A DNA stretch of 64,000 nucleotides from Butyrivibrio sp. AC2005 (GCF_000424145.1 NZ_AUJI01000015.1:1-64000); one strand, 5' to 3'; positions 35,737 to 46,461 are shown, counted from the stretch's first letter. The notes: generated by a model not told the origin, from the letters alone. Translations and numbers: made by a program.

Positions 35737-38244
35737 TTAATACTCCCTGGCAGGTGTCCAATATTCCTGCCCATAAATATCTGTGAATTTGAAAGTAATA
35801 AGCACTTTTCCGTCTCCTACAGAAGTATTGGAAATATGCATATCCTCCATTTTTCCGTCCAGAGTCATTGTCTCACCAAGGTGATATTTATCCTGAAACT
35901 TCTGACTATAATCATAGAAATCACATAAGAAATCTATCTTATCACCATCCTGAAGCTCTGTAAGATTTTTAGCGACGGTATCTGTCTCACCTTCAACATA
36001 ATCATAGCATACACCTGCTACGTATCCATTCTCATTTTCTGAATCAAATACCAGAATAAGGTTGGCTCTGACACCATTTATGTCACAGGGAACTCTTCCC
36101 ATTATTGCATAGCTTTCGGAATCACCCTGAGTATCTATTCTATAGTATGCCACAGGCTGCCCATTAATAGAAATCCATGTCCTGTCTGAAGGTGCAACAG
36201 GATTTCCATCACTATCTATATCGTAAGAATTATCAAGTCCCAGATCAATATAGCCTGTGCCATCATCATAAAACAAGTTTACATCCAGATCCTGAATTAG
36301 GTCCCACTGATCAGAAGACATCTGAATAACATCAGCGCCTTCTGCATTGGTTGTCCACATGAGATTGGACATGTCAAAGCTGTTCTCTGATACATAATCA
36401 GCCATTGTCTGAGCATCAATTCCTTTTCCAAAGAAAGAAGAATTGGATGCATCCAGGCCGGAAACTCCGGTTACTCCACTGGACATCATAGTTCCAAGAA
36501 GCTGTACCAAAACATCAGATCCTGATATTGTCTGACCTGAACTTCCCGTATCTCCGAATAAGCTTCCGGCAGGTGACATTGTTCCACCCGAAGCAACCTG
36601 TCCTGCAACCTCCATTGAAGCAAATTTCTGAATGCAGTCCGTATAGCTGTCATCCATCCCGATTGCTTCATATGTGCTTACCATATTGTCAACTTTGGAA
36701 GTCTTTTTATACGGGAAGTATATGGAAAGTCCATATGCATTTGTCATATTCTGACTGATTTTATTGTATTTAACGCACCCCTTTAAAGCCTCTGCAAGCT
36801 CTTTTCCATCATCAGTTCTCATATTTGTAGCAAGATGAATCAGGTCAACCTGATCTATTTTGGATGAAGCTGCAAATTCTCTGGCCTCTGATCTTGCGTT
36901 TGCAACTGTCTTATAATCCTTTTCGGAAATCTTTTCAGATGTATCCGTTGCAAAAGACTTAAGCTCTGCAGGCACAGTATTCTGAATCTCTGCAAGATCA
37001 ACAAGTGAAAGTGTAGTCTTTTGTCCTCTGCAGGTTCTTGCACATACATCCGTGTAGGTATCAATGATCATTTTAGCAAGCTCAGGGGTTTCCATCGAAG
37101 GATTCTTGGAGTATGCATTTAGCCAGTCTGTATAGAACCAGCCCACACCAGGCTCAGTTTCCTCGGAAGCTATCATATAATCTGCATAATTAGCAGCAAC
37201 CAGAGCTGTTTCCACTGTAGCCATCAGGCATGCATCAAAACCTATAAAGTCATAGCTTATTCCACTATCCTTAAGGGCTTTATTTATTTCAGAAAGATCC
37301 ATTGATCCTTCTCTTGCAAATTTTTCATCATATCCGTAGCCGCTTACGGATCCGCCACCATGATCCCAAAAAATCAGATCATATCTGTTAGCAGGAAAAT
37401 TATTTGCTGTCCACTTGATAAATTCCGAAAGATTCTCAGGCTTTGTCATGGGAGTCTCACCAAGGTTATCCCTTAAAAGTGCAAGTCCTCCCTTTTTCAC
37501 CTGATAAATCTGATTAGTCTTACTGGAAATTACATTATTTTGCCACTGCTTACACCCACCGGTATAAACAATAATATTTATATTATCGTTAAGATCAGCA
37601 GACATCATCTCCTGAAGATCTCTGGTGGCCATCTGACTTTTTGACTCAAGATCGGTTCCGCACATATAAACCATAATAGTGGTTTTATCTGAACCATCTC
37701 CAATTATCTGAGTCCTTTTATCTCTTGAACCGGCAGCAACTTCCTTATTAAGCACTCCTGTATTTGGAGTATCGCTCCATTCACTGCTCGCCTGACCATA
37801 GTATCCGGTCCCGCCGCCAAGCAGAGTTCCAAGGAGTGACCCCATTCCCGGAATATCACCCTGACTACCTGTACCTGCAGTTCCCTGATTGCCTGAGGTA
37901 TTTGATATATCTGAGTTCTGATTTGATGCAGTATTCTGATTTAAGGAATCACCGTTATTTTGCTGTGTGTATGAACTGTCATCTCCGGAGAAACCTCCCA
38001 TAAGGCTTCCAATCCCTCCGCCTCCTCCGAGCAGCAGAATTGCAATTACCACAATTATCGAAAGAGGACTTATACCTCCACTTCTCTTCGGTCCACCTCC
38101 TCCGGTAGTACCATTTCCGCCTGACTTTCCGGAATAGCCGTCACTTGAACCTACAGGACCTCCTCCAAGTCCCTCTCCTCTCTTATGAACACCTGCTCCG
38201 CCATCTTCAATATTCTTTTTTCTTCGTATTGGCTGATCTGCCAT
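35737..38244 (-). CDS. Clostripain-type (C11) cysteine protease, membrane-anchored
   Basis: 835 residues. Gly/Ser-rich cytoplasmic start, one membrane helix (about 58-72), a Gly/Gln/Asn-rich linker to ~180, then the C11 domain with catalytic His295 (FWDHGGG) and Cys339 (GFDACLMA). C11 proteases cleave after Arg. The C-terminal ~300 residues are an unrecognised β-rich domain. Probably cell-surface. Confidence 0.85.
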   Translation of the reverse strand: MADQPIRRKKNIEDGGAGVHKRGEGLGGGPVGSSDGYSGKSGGNGTTGGGGPKRSGGISPLSIIVVIAILLLGGGGGIGSLMGGFSGDDSSYTQQNNGDSLNQNTASNQNSDISNTSGNQGTAGTGSQGDIPGMGSLLGTLLGGGTGYYGQASSEWSDTPNTGVLNKEVAAGSRDKRTQIIGDGSDKTTIMVYMCGTDLESKSQMATRDLQEMMSADLNDNINIIVYTGGCKQWQNNVISSKTNQIYQVKKGGLALLRDNLGETPMTKPENLSEFIKWTANNFPANRYDLIFWDHGGGSVSGYGYDEKFAREGSMDLSEINKALKDSGISYDFIGFDACLMATVETALVAANYADYMIASEETEPGVGWFYTDWLNAYSKNPSMETPELAKMIIDTYTDVCARTCRGQKTTLSLVDLAEIQNTVPAELKSFATDTSEKISEKDYKTVANARSEAREFAASSKIDQVDLIHLATNMRTDDGKELAEALKGCVKYNKISQNMTNAYGLSIYFPYKKTSKVDNMVSTYEAIGMDDSYTDCIQKFASMEVAGQVASGGTMSPAGSLFGDTGSSGQTISGSDVLVQLLGTMMSSGVTGVSGLDASNSSFFGKGIDAQTMADYVSENSFDMSNLMWTTNAEGADVIQMSSDQWDLIQDLDVNLFYDDGTGYIDLGLDNSYDIDSDGNPVAPSDRTWISINGQPVAYYRIDTQGDSESYAIMGRVPCDINGVRANLILVFDSENENGYVAGVCYDYVEGETDTVAKNLTELQDGDKIDFLCDFYDYSQKFQDKYHLGETMTLDGKMEDMHISNTSVGDGKVLITFKFTDIYGQEYWTPAREY

Positions 38245-38269
38245 GACTTCCCCTCTCCTTTTTCATATA

Positions 38270-39379
38270 TCAAAAATCTGCTGTATATATTTTCATTCCG
38301 AAATTATCGCAAATATACAGTCTTCTGCCCTGAATGCATATTCCTATCGGTGAAACCAGCTCTGCTTCCGGAATTCTTGTATCCCTTATTTCAAGTGTGC
38401 TCACCTGTCCGTCTTTTACAAGTCGTACTGCTCCGTTTACAGTATCGGCAACAAATACACTGCCATCAGTAGTGACTGTTAATCCCTTTGGTGATGAAAA
38501 AGTCGCATCAGTATATACTCCATCCGAAAAGCCCTCTTCACCGCTTCCTGCTACAAGCTCAACATCAGCACTGCTCTTTTTTGAACTTACATCTTCTGTA
38601 CTAATCCTGATTATTCGATTTTTCCCGGTCTCAGCTATGTATAAGAATCCCGAATTATAGCTTAATCCCATTGGACTATCCAATCCGTCCAGTAATGTTG
38701 ACACCGTTCCATCTTCCGAAACTACCTTAATGGAATCCGAATGCGTATCTGCAACAAAAAGATTTCCTGCTCCATCAGATGCTATTCCTGTAGGATAATT
38801 ATATTCATCTGTTCCATTTACAGAATAGACAGTATCAACCCTATTATCATTTATCAGTCTTATTGCGTTATTTTCAGTATCGGTTACAGCTATCCCATTA
38901 AGAAAAGGCGCTACTGACCAGGGAAGCTTAAACAATGCTTCATTGGCAGGTGCATCATTGTAACCACCCTGGGGCTTATCATATATATCTCTTGAACTAT
39001 CTGCCCCGGCAAATACTTCAGTCGTATCCTCAGATATTTTCCATACACTTTTTGCATAAGAATCTGTGATGTAAAGACATCCATCAGCATAGCAAATTCC
39101 GCAGGGTTCAATTGTGTCCGGAAGAGCGGATAAATCGAATTCAATAGTTGCTTCATCGGATATTATTCCATCCAAACTGATTTGCTCATTTCCTGTATCC
39201 GGAAAGGCTGACGTGTCATACATGCTTTCTTCGGATTCTCCGCTATTTTCTTCTGCTGCTTTCTCTCCGCTTTTTTCCTTAAAAAGGCCACAGGCAACCA
39301 TCGAAACTGTAAAAGCTGTTATAATCAGAACAATTACAAGCAGAACCCACTTCAAGCCGTTTTTATTTTTCTTATTCAT
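38270..39379 (-). CDS. NHL-repeat β-propeller protein, exported
   Basis: 369 residues. An N-terminal hydrophobic helix ends in MVACG, a borderline lipobox. Several NHL-type blades follow (PTGIASDGAGNLFVADTHSD, PMGLSYNSGFLYIAETGKNR, PKGLTVTTDGSVFVADTVNG). NHL propellers bind protein or carbohydrate; the ligand here is unknown. Gap of 25 bp to the clostripain gene. Confidence 0.8.
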   Translation of the reverse strand: MNKKNKNGLKWVLLVIVLIITAFTVSMVACGLFKEKSGEKAAEENSGESEESMYDTSAFPDTGNEQISLDGIISDEATIEFDLSALPDTIEPCGICYADGCLYITDSYAKSVWKISEDTTEVFAGADSSRDIYDKPQGGYNDAPANEALFKLPWSVAPFLNGIAVTDTENNAIRLINDNRVDTVYSVNGTDEYNYPTGIASDGAGNLFVADTHSDSIKVVSEDGTVSTLLDGLDSPMGLSYNSGFLYIAETGKNRIIRISTEDVSSKKSSADVELVAGSGEEGFSDGVYTDATFSSPKGLTVTTDGSVFVADTVNGAVRLVKDGQVSTLEIRDTRIPEAELVSPIGICIQGRRLYICDNFGMKIYTADF

Positions 39380-39493
39380 TGCATCCCCCTCGTACTTTTT
39401 TCAAACTATATACATGCAAAATGAATACCGTATCAGCTTATTTTTATAATCTGACTATCTTTATTATAGCTGAAAATACGCCTTTTTGCCCAC

Positions 39494-40936
39494 TTAATCT
39501 CGCCAATATGAACTTACTTCCTTTATCTCATGGCTCCTTAACTTTATGCCATCGTAGGTGTGTTCTACAAAAAATATTGCCTCTGCACCAATTCTTGTAT
39601 CAGCACTTCTTCCCTGATCAGCCCTGAAGTTACCCAGTGAATAATATACCAGGGTACTTTCTCCATTCTGTCTGTTAATTATTTCCGTATCCTGAACAAC
39701 ATGAGGATGAGTTCCTATAACTACATCTGCATTTGCATCCGAAAAAAGCTGCGCCATTTTCTTTTGTTTATCACTGATTTTCTTTTTATACTCATCTCCC
39801 CAATGGACAAAAACAACGACAAAATCAGCTTCTTTCTTTGCCTTTTTTATATCCTCCATCACCTTTTTCTTTTCATTTTCAGTCCCTGGTAAATAGTGAA
39901 CAGCATATGGATATTTTAAAGATACGTCTATGTCATTTGTTCCATAGGTGTAGGAAAACAGTGCAAATCTGATTCCGTTTTTACTGATTATTTCATAAGG
40001 TCTGTATTCTTTATCTTTGCTGTTTTGTATGCCTAAGCAGATAATTCCGTTTTCATTATAAAAATCTGTTGTTACATCTATTCCATATATGCCTTTATCT
40101 AATGCATGATTATTCCCGCAAACAGCTATATCAAAGCCGGCATCCTTTATTGCCTTTCCAACAGCAATAGGTGATCCAAAGCTTGGATAATCCGATACTG
40201 CTTTCTTTTTATCAACAAGAATTGTCTCTGCCGCAATAGCAGCAATGTCAGCAGATTCTATTTCTTTTTTAAAGGGTTCATATAAAAAGTTGTAGGTGCC
40301 ACCTTCCTTTGCATCTGCATATTCATAAATATTTTTATGAATAATATTGTCTCCAAAAGCTATAAATTTGACTTGGTTATCTATGTTTTTAAGCCCAAAG
40401 GATTCCCAAACCCAAAGTGTGCAATTTCCATCGGTATCCTCTTGAAGCAAAATAGCATTATCCTTTTCCATAAGCTTTATTCTTGTGACTAATCTGCCTA
40501 TGTCAGAAGCACACCACTTTTCCTGAAGGTCTTTATCCTTTATGTCATATATGAAAATGTGTTGGGAATACTCTTCTTCATCACTTGTTATCCAAAAAGG
40601 TTTCTTCCTTCCATATCTTCCTATTTTCCATAAAAGAAGAATTACTTCTTCATCTCCATTTCTGTCTATATCAGAAACTAAAACGTCCTGAACAAGATAA
40701 TCCTTACTGCTCTCCCACATATCATGATTACTGCCATCTTTCATGACTAATCTTTTTTTTGACAGCACAAAAGATACACCTGAATCTGATTTTATTTTCT
40801 TTTCCTGCCATGATATCCAGGAAGGAGGATCAGTTTCATCAGACTTAGCTGCTTTTACAATATTTATATTCAGAATTATGGAAATGGCTGCCACTATAAT
40901 AAGCAGCAGCCATTTTGTTTTTGATATTTTTGGCAT
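39494..40936 (-). CDS. CapA-like metallophosphatase-fold protein, exported
   Basis: 480 residues. N-terminal signal helix, a ~170-residue unrecognised region, then the CapA/PgsA fold. Metal-site motifs are IAFGDNIIHKN, AAIAAETILV (usual N.E), VCGNNHALDKG, FVHWGDEY and IGTHPHVVQD. Homologues act in poly-γ-glutamate capsule making. No other capsule gene is nearby, so that role is unproven. 8 bp after the DUF3160-like gene. Confidence 0.82.
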   Translation of the reverse strand: MPKISKTKWLLLIIVAAISIILNINIVKAAKSDETDPPSWISWQEKKIKSDSGVSFVLSKKRLVMKDGSNHDMWESSKDYLVQDVLVSDIDRNGDEEVILLLWKIGRYGRKKPFWITSDEEEYSQHIFIYDIKDKDLQEKWCASDIGRLVTRIKLMEKDNAILLQEDTDGNCTLWVWESFGLKNIDNQVKFIAFGDNIIHKNIYEYADAKEGGTYNFLYEPFKKEIESADIAAIAAETILVDKKKAVSDYPSFGSPIAVGKAIKDAGFDIAVCGNNHALDKGIYGIDVTTDFYNENGIICLGIQNSKDKEYRPYEIISKNGIRFALFSYTYGTNDIDVSLKYPYAVHYLPGTENEKKKVMEDIKKAKKEADFVVVFVHWGDEYKKKISDKQKKMAQLFSDANADVVIGTHPHVVQDTEIINRQNGESTLVYYSLGNFRADQGRSADTRIGAEAIFFVEHTYDGIKLRSHEIKEVSSYWRD

Positions 40937-40944
40937 ATTTTTGT

Positions 40945-43362
40945 TTACTGTTTACTTAATACCCGGTAGCTTGTTGTCCATTGTGGCTTATCCGGTGCCC
41001 CTTCTGATTCAACCCAGTTCCAATCATCATCCAGATATCCTCCTGAGAGAACATTTCTCCACTCGGAATCAGTCATTCTCTCTGAAATCGGAACTTTAAA
41101 CTGATAGAAACTATATACGCTGCCACTTCCAACATGAAGTTCCCCATCTATAGGGAATACAACATAAATTCTGTCCGCCTTTCCTGATCCGACCTCAAGG
41201 ACCTCTCCATTAGGATCCGTAGCAATATCCGCTACTACAGGACATGGTGCCTGGTAGCTGTAGGATATTGATTCTTCACTATCCTTATTAACTTCGAGCC
41301 AGAAATGTTCAAGGTTTCCACCATAAGTTCTTATGAATTCATAATCGTCATCACTTAAGGATTCATTTTTAAGTTCCTTTTCTGAAATCTCTATAAGTCT
41401 TGTTGCAATTTCTGACAGCAGATCAAGGTTCTTTTTATCATCGGAATCGATCATGCCAAAGCTATCTAAGCCTTCCTTTGTCTTATTTGATAAAAATACA
41501 AATCTGCTGTAGATTACAGGTTCAGGATCTACATATCCTCTGTCATCCGGAATTTCTTCATCACCGGGTCCACCCATCTCTGCCATTACTTGCTTTGCAT
41601 AAAGGATGGTATCATGCTTTAATTCCGCATAAGAACCGGCAAAGGTTTCAAGATCCTTCTTTTCCCATTCATCTGATTTCATGTATGAAGGATATCCATC
41701 GCCTTTTTTCTCAAACAACGGTCTTAATGTATTGAGCCATCCTGAATAAAGACTGACATTCCATATTGCAGGATCATCGCCACCAAAGATTTTTTGTAAT
41801 ACAGTGAGGTTATCGGTATAGTTTTTATAGTTTGTGTCTCCCTGCTCTTCAAGTATTGAAAATGCAGTCTCGGAGCCTAGTGCTGCTGCCGTATCCAAAG
41901 TGTCGGGAAGATATCTCTTTTCTCCCTTATCATTTTCATCAACATAGCGGTATACAAGTCTCTGCATGATAGCCGCATCTACTGTAAATCTCTGTCCCAT
42001 AAATCTATAGGAAGGAATAACCGCTTCTTCTGTTTCATCCACCGGAATAGAATTAATTTTGGGAGGATCAAGTTTTTTAGCAGATGCCACTACTTTTTCA
42101 AATAAGGAATCATCCGCTGCCAATTCAGAAGCGGTAGGAATTTTACCATAGCTATCCTCAATTATCTGTGAAAAAATGCTGTATCCGGGATCATCTGAAG
42201 TTCCTGCAAAGAAGCTTGTAATATCATATATACTCTTCCAATCATCAGGTTTTTCAGAGATAGCAAGTGTTATCAGAGATGCACATCTTACAGCATCTTC
42301 GTCTTGAAGCTCAAAAGGAATTCTTCCATACCACATCATGGCACGGAAATATTTTTCGAGCTTTTCATCACCCTCATAGTAGCCTCTGGGTTTATACTGG
42401 GTATAATCCTCATTTTGTCCGGAAACAGAACAAACATCTATTCCTTCAGCTTTCATTATCTTATTAACTTCAGCTTCTGCGGTCTCTGTAAGCTCCTTAT
42501 TATCTATTGGAGCCTTTACCGAATCATCCTGAAGAATAGAACCAATATAGAAGAATATTAAATTATTAAGTGCTGCTTTTTCAAAATCGGTACCTTTTAA
42601 TTCTTCGTACTGCGCCGCAGATTTTTCAAGCATATATGCGCTTAGATCTGCAAGCTTATCCGTAAGATAATTTGTCTCTGTTTTTTTCATAAGATATGAA
42701 AAGTAAAGATGATAGGTGTGCATAAGAGAATCAACTGTTATGAAATTAGGAAAATACTCATATCTGTTGTCCTCATATACATCAAAAAATTCATCATTTT
42801 GTGAATCTCTTACCGCAAACATATTATCAATAAGAGATTGTCTGAAATCTTTGACAGGATTATATTCGCTTTCATTTTCAGGATTAAACAGATAATCAAA
42901 TTTCTTGTCGTATACTACGTTTGAAAAATCATCATTTACTTTGTAGTCAGGTATGCTTGGAACAAGATTTTCATCATAATATATCTCTTCTTTATCACCA
43001 AGAAGGGAAACATTCAAAATTGTGCCTTCTTCTGAGTTTTCAGAGAGATTCTCCTCCTGTTCCACTTTAGTTTCATTTTCTTTTTCTTCTTTATCTGTTT
43101 CTGTCTCTTCTTCAGCTGTTTCTGTCTGAGTATCTTTTGAGTCTTCACCAGTTTCTTCTGATGCATTATCTGAAGCATTTTCAGCCTCAGCTGCTGCTTC
43201 TTCTGTTTCCTTTTGTTCCTCAGATTTTTCTTCTGCTTTTTCTTCAGTTGTAGTAGAGTTCTCAGTCGATGCACTATTGCTGCCTGTAGTATTACTATTT
43301 GCAGCACAGCCTGAAATTACTATTGATAAGGTGAGAATTACAGATATTATTTTCTTCTTCAT
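40945..43362 (-). CDS. DUF3160-like lipoprotein
   Basis: 805 residues. Lipoprotein signal (LSIVISGCAAN), then a Glu/Thr-rich low-complexity linker (about 25-120), then a large mostly helical domain of the DUF3160 type with YFPNFITVDSLMHTYHLYFS and LRPLFEKKGDGYP. It heads a unit with CapA-, NHL- and clostripain-like genes that may all act at the cell surface. Function unknown. Confidence 0.78.
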   Translation of the reverse strand: MKKKIISVILTLSIVISGCAANSNTTGSNSASTENSTTTEEKAEEKSEEQKETEEAAAEAENASDNASEETGEDSKDTQTETAEEETETDKEEKENETKVEQEENLSENSEEGTILNVSLLGDKEEIYYDENLVPSIPDYKVNDDFSNVVYDKKFDYLFNPENESEYNPVKDFRQSLIDNMFAVRDSQNDEFFDVYEDNRYEYFPNFITVDSLMHTYHLYFSYLMKKTETNYLTDKLADLSAYMLEKSAAQYEELKGTDFEKAALNNLIFFYIGSILQDDSVKAPIDNKELTETAEAEVNKIMKAEGIDVCSVSGQNEDYTQYKPRGYYEGDEKLEKYFRAMMWYGRIPFELQDEDAVRCASLITLAISEKPDDWKSIYDITSFFAGTSDDPGYSIFSQIIEDSYGKIPTASELAADDSLFEKVVASAKKLDPPKINSIPVDETEEAVIPSYRFMGQRFTVDAAIMQRLVYRYVDENDKGEKRYLPDTLDTAAALGSETAFSILEEQGDTNYKNYTDNLTVLQKIFGGDDPAIWNVSLYSGWLNTLRPLFEKKGDGYPSYMKSDEWEKKDLETFAGSYAELKHDTILYAKQVMAEMGGPGDEEIPDDRGYVDPEPVIYSRFVFLSNKTKEGLDSFGMIDSDDKKNLDLLSEIATRLIEISEKELKNESLSDDDYEFIRTYGGNLEHFWLEVNKDSEESISYSYQAPCPVVADIATDPNGEVLEVGSGKADRIYVVFPIDGELHVGSGSVYSFYQFKVPISERMTDSEWRNVLSGGYLDDDWNWVESEGAPDKPQWTTSYRVLSKQ

Positions 43363-43503
43363 AATTGTTCCCCCGATTTAATGCAAACAGTATGATATTT
43401 CGTATTTGTGATAACCATAAAAAGTATATCATAATTTCACTATATCTTTTCCAGTTTATATAAAATTAATAACTTAAACACATAGTAATAGGTTGAGCTA
43501 TAA

Positions 43504-44391
43504 CTACAAATCGAATAGACTCATTTGGGTAAATTTGTCCGGCATTTCCTGTAAAAATCCAAAGCATTCATCAGGCGTTGATAAGAGTCCGTTTTCTTTA
43601 CAAATATTTTGAAATATCCCTCTCAACTCTTTTGCATTAGGGCTTGGAAGCTCATATGCATTTCCATATTGCCTGATGTATTTTTCTTTCATACCCGGAA
43701 AAAACCTATCAAGAGCTGCATAATAATATTCTCTGTCACCTTCCCTAAGCGTAAGTCCCATACCAAAATCAATAATTCCCCTTACACCGGTTCTTACACA
43801 TTCATTTAAAATAGAGGTTATATTTCCCTTTGTATCATTGATAAAAGGTAGTATCGGTGTCAGCCATACAACTGTTGGAATACCTTTTTCCTGCATTATT
43901 TCCAAAACCTCAATACGCCGTTTTGTATTACAGACATTAGGTTCAATTATTCCGCACAGATCATCATCATAGGTTGTAAGAGTTATCTGCACAACGCATT
44001 TTGTATTACGGTTAATTTCTGAAAGCAAATCTATATCCCGAAGAATTAAATCTGATTTTGTCTGGATTGCTACACCAAAACCATACTTCAATATTATTTC
44101 CAGGCAACACCTTGTCAGCTGAAGTTCCTTCTCACAATGCATATATGGATCAGACATAGACCCTGTTCCGATCATGCACTTTTTTCTTTTTGATTTCAGT
44201 GCCATTTCAAGAAGTTCAGGGGCATTTTGTTTCACTTCAATGTCTTCAAAGGAATGTGTGAACTGATAGCATTTACTCCTGCTGTCACAATAAATACAGC
44301 CGTGAGTACATCCCCGGTATATGTTCATCCCATAATATCCGCCTTTACCTGACAGAATACTTTTGGCATTGGTATAATGCATCTTTTTCAC
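43504..44391 (-). CDS. SPL-family radical SAM protein
   Basis: 295 residues. Cluster motif C-x3-C-x2-C in YRGCTHGCIYCDSRS (Cys 28, 32, 35), GTGSMSDPYMHCE and TKSDLILRD are typical of the spore photoproduct lyase-like Rv2578c branch. The reaction is unknown. Real spore photoproduct lyase is unlikely without its extra domain. Confidence 0.82.
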   Translation of the reverse strand: MKKMHYTNAKSILSGKGGYYGMNIYRGCTHGCIYCDSRSKCYQFTHSFEDIEVKQNAPELLEMALKSKRKKCMIGTGSMSDPYMHCEKELQLTRCCLEIILKYGFGVAIQTKSDLILRDIDLLSEINRNTKCVVQITLTTYDDDLCGIIEPNVCNTKRRIEVLEIMQEKGIPTVVWLTPILPFINDTKGNITSILNECVRTGVRGIIDFGMGLTLREGDREYYYAALDRFFPGMKEKYIRQYGNAYELPSPNAKELRGIFQNICKENGLLSTPDECFGFLQEMPDKFTQMSLFDL

Positions 44392-44440
44392 CTTTCAAAA
44401 ATTTTTTATGAAACTTTTCATTTCATACATTACGGGTCAG

Positions 44441-44908
44441 CTAATTCTTTTCGAAATGTATAATATCCATGATATCGCTTATCTTATCAATCCTTCCAGT
44501 TCTTTTGTATCCAAGTTTTTCATATAGATGAATGTTTCCTTCCTCCTGCAGGATAGTTTCAAGTTTCCAGTTATCAATACCATAAATCTGTTCAGCTTCT
44601 ATAATGGCCTGTTTTGCATATCCTTTGTTTCTAAATTCCGGCATAATCCAGATTGGAGAGATGCGTTTCCTGCTACCATCCTTTTTATCAATAATCCTAA
44701 TGCCACCTATATTATTTTTATCAGCTACAATGAAATAATATGTAGTTCCATCAGACTCATATTTCTGAAGAATTCTCTCATAGCTCTCTGCTGCCGGGTT
44801 AATATCATAATCATGATATTTTTCCAAGATTTCTTTAAATCCCTCCACCTGCATCTCCCAGAGATTATGCATATCTTCTTTTCCGGCTTTCCTAAGTTTC
44901 ACACTCAT
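44441..44908 (-). CDS. GNAT-family N-acetyltransferase
   Basis: 155 residues with the GNAT pattern: acetyl-CoA loop PEFRNKGYAKQAI and the C-terminal LYEKLGYKRTGR segment. Substrate unknown. Lies between the radical SAM and methyltransferase genes on the same strand. Confidence 0.85.
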   Translation of the reverse strand: MSVKLRKAGKEDMHNLWEMQVEGFKEILEKYHDYDINPAAESYERILQKYESDGTTYYFIVADKNNIGGIRIIDKKDGSRKRISPIWIMPEFRNKGYAKQAIIEAEQIYGIDNWKLETILQEEGNIHLYEKLGYKRTGRIDKISDIMDIIHFEKN

Positions 44909-44935
44909 TATACTTTTCCCCCATTGTTGAATTCA

Positions 44936-45754
44936 TCAATTTTTAAATAGTATCTGAACTATATGATTGGAATATCCTATAAGATCAGGTCTTTCTGCAG
45001 TTGCAATAAGATACTTAATCCATTCTTTATAGGAGTCTTCTGACATGTTGTTTACAGAATCTCTAATAATCTGTGACAAACCATCCTGGGAAAATCTTGG
45101 ACCTCTGGTAATGGGCAGTTCTTGAAGTGCTTTGTTTATCACTTCATCAACATCGGAAATTGTATCCAAAACTCTGGATGATCCTGTATTTTCAGTGACG
45201 ATTCCTGTTTCTCTTTCATAGCCTATTGTTTTAATTTCTTCTGCAGGATTTTCACTTTGAAATATATATTCTATAAGCCCGGCATCCTGAAGACAGAAGG
45301 CAACAAAAATCGGAGCACCTTTCCTGGCAACTCTCACAGCTTCTCTTATAGCTTTTATCCTATCCTCAATATTATGAATATGGTAAACGGGACCAAGTTC
45401 AAGTACTAAATCATAAGAGTCATCTTCAAATTCCGATAAATCCAGGGCATCTGCTTTACCAACTTTTACCTTGTCAGAATCCTTAAAAACTTCATTCATT
45501 CTGTCAATATGTGTTGGATGAAGATCCAAAGCATCTACAAAATACCCTTCATCAGCAAGTGCAGCAGAATAAGCACCTGCCCCTGCACCAACATCGATAA
45601 TATTAGCATTTTTCCTAAGATACTTATGAATATAGTGCATGGTTACAATATATTCAGTTTCATTAGCCTTTGTGAAAAATAATCTTTTTTCTTCAAATCC
45701 ACTTGCGTATTGTTCCTGAAATAACTTTTCCAAATATTTTTTATCATAACTCAT
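44936..45754 (-). CDS. SAM-dependent methyltransferase
   Basis: 272 residues from the ATG at 45754 (AGGAGG 8 nt upstream). Class I fold with IIDVGAGAGAYSAALADEGY, DALDL, YDLVLELGPVYHI and a post-motif region. The substrate (small molecule or other) cannot be told. A terminator-like hairpin and a structured leader sit just before the ribosome site. Confidence 0.85.
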   Translation of the reverse strand: MSYDKKYLEKLFQEQYASGFEEKRLFFTKANETEYIVTMHYIHKYLRKNANIIDVGAGAGAYSAALADEGYFVDALDLHPTHIDRMNEVFKDSDKVKVGKADALDLSEFEDDSYDLVLELGPVYHIHNIEDRIKAIREAVRVARKGAPIFVAFCLQDAGLIEYIFQSENPAEEIKTIGYERETGIVTENTGSSRVLDTISDVDEVINKALQELPITRGPRFSQDGLSQIIRDSVNNMSEDSYKEWIKYLIATAERPDLIGYSNHIVQILFKN

Positions 45755-45781
45755 TTTCACACCCTCCTGATTATTCCATAA

Positions 45782-45823
45782 GAAAAAGCACATCGGTCAG
45801 CTGAAAAAATCTGTCCGGTGTGC
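45782..45823 (-). terminator. Terminator-like hairpin in the methyltransferase leader
   Basis: 13-nt arms (45788-45800 and 45811-45823, two mismatches) followed on the minus strand by TTTTTCTT, 27 nt before the start codon. Upstream, 45850-45890 contains further pairable arms (CACAG/CTGTG and GATA/TATC). It could be a transcription attenuator or the terminator of a lost upstream gene. The rest of 45900-46125 shows only a small palindrome at 45931-45946. Confidence 0.45.
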
Positions 45824-46125
45824 CTAAAAAAAATCTAAACCTATAAAACCACACAGACAGATAAGACCTATCGGCTTACAGCTGTGCGACTTCGCTACTG
45901 CTATAAGCAAATATGCCTATACATCATCTCCATGTAGTTGTACATGTAACGCTGGTTCATGTGTTTTCCTCTTTTGGTTTTATTGCGATTAATGATATAA
46001 GGCAGTGTGTGGCATGTCAACTATAAAAATGCAGCCTGAGTTATTCTAAAAAAATTTGTAGTCAAAATTTACTATACCTGTATTTTTAAAAATTTTAAGC
46101 ACCAGCAAATAAAAAGTTAATCATT

Positions 46126-46461
46126 TTATCGCTGAAAGTTTTTCAAAAAGTTATTCCAAAAAAATCCGTACTCTTCATTTCTTGCAAAAACAAAAGCGTA
46201 ATGAGAATTTCTTTTTTCATGTTTTAAAAACTGAAAATATTCCTGCTGATAAGGTACTGAAAAAGTGTGATTTTCATAGATGACTATCAACGGAAGATCT
46301 GAAAAATCCACTTCATCATATTTTATCTGCTTAATATTTTCATCAGTAATAAGTCTTAAAGGAATTCTTACAAGCTCCGACATGAAGTACACTGAATAGT
46401 CAGGAACCTCTTCATCTATGATGATATCAACAGATGTAATTTTATCAAATAGAAAGAATAA
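46126..46461 (-). pseudogene. 5'-truncated hypothetical gene remnant
   Basis: A GTG or ATG frame of 85-88 residues ends at 46126, but the same frame is open upstream to 46461 with plausible coding sequence (FDKITSVDIIIDEEVPDYSV) and no start with a ribosome site. It looks like the C-terminal part of a gene whose 5' end is gone. The family was not recognised. It lies just outside the left end of the integrative element. Confidence 0.45.
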
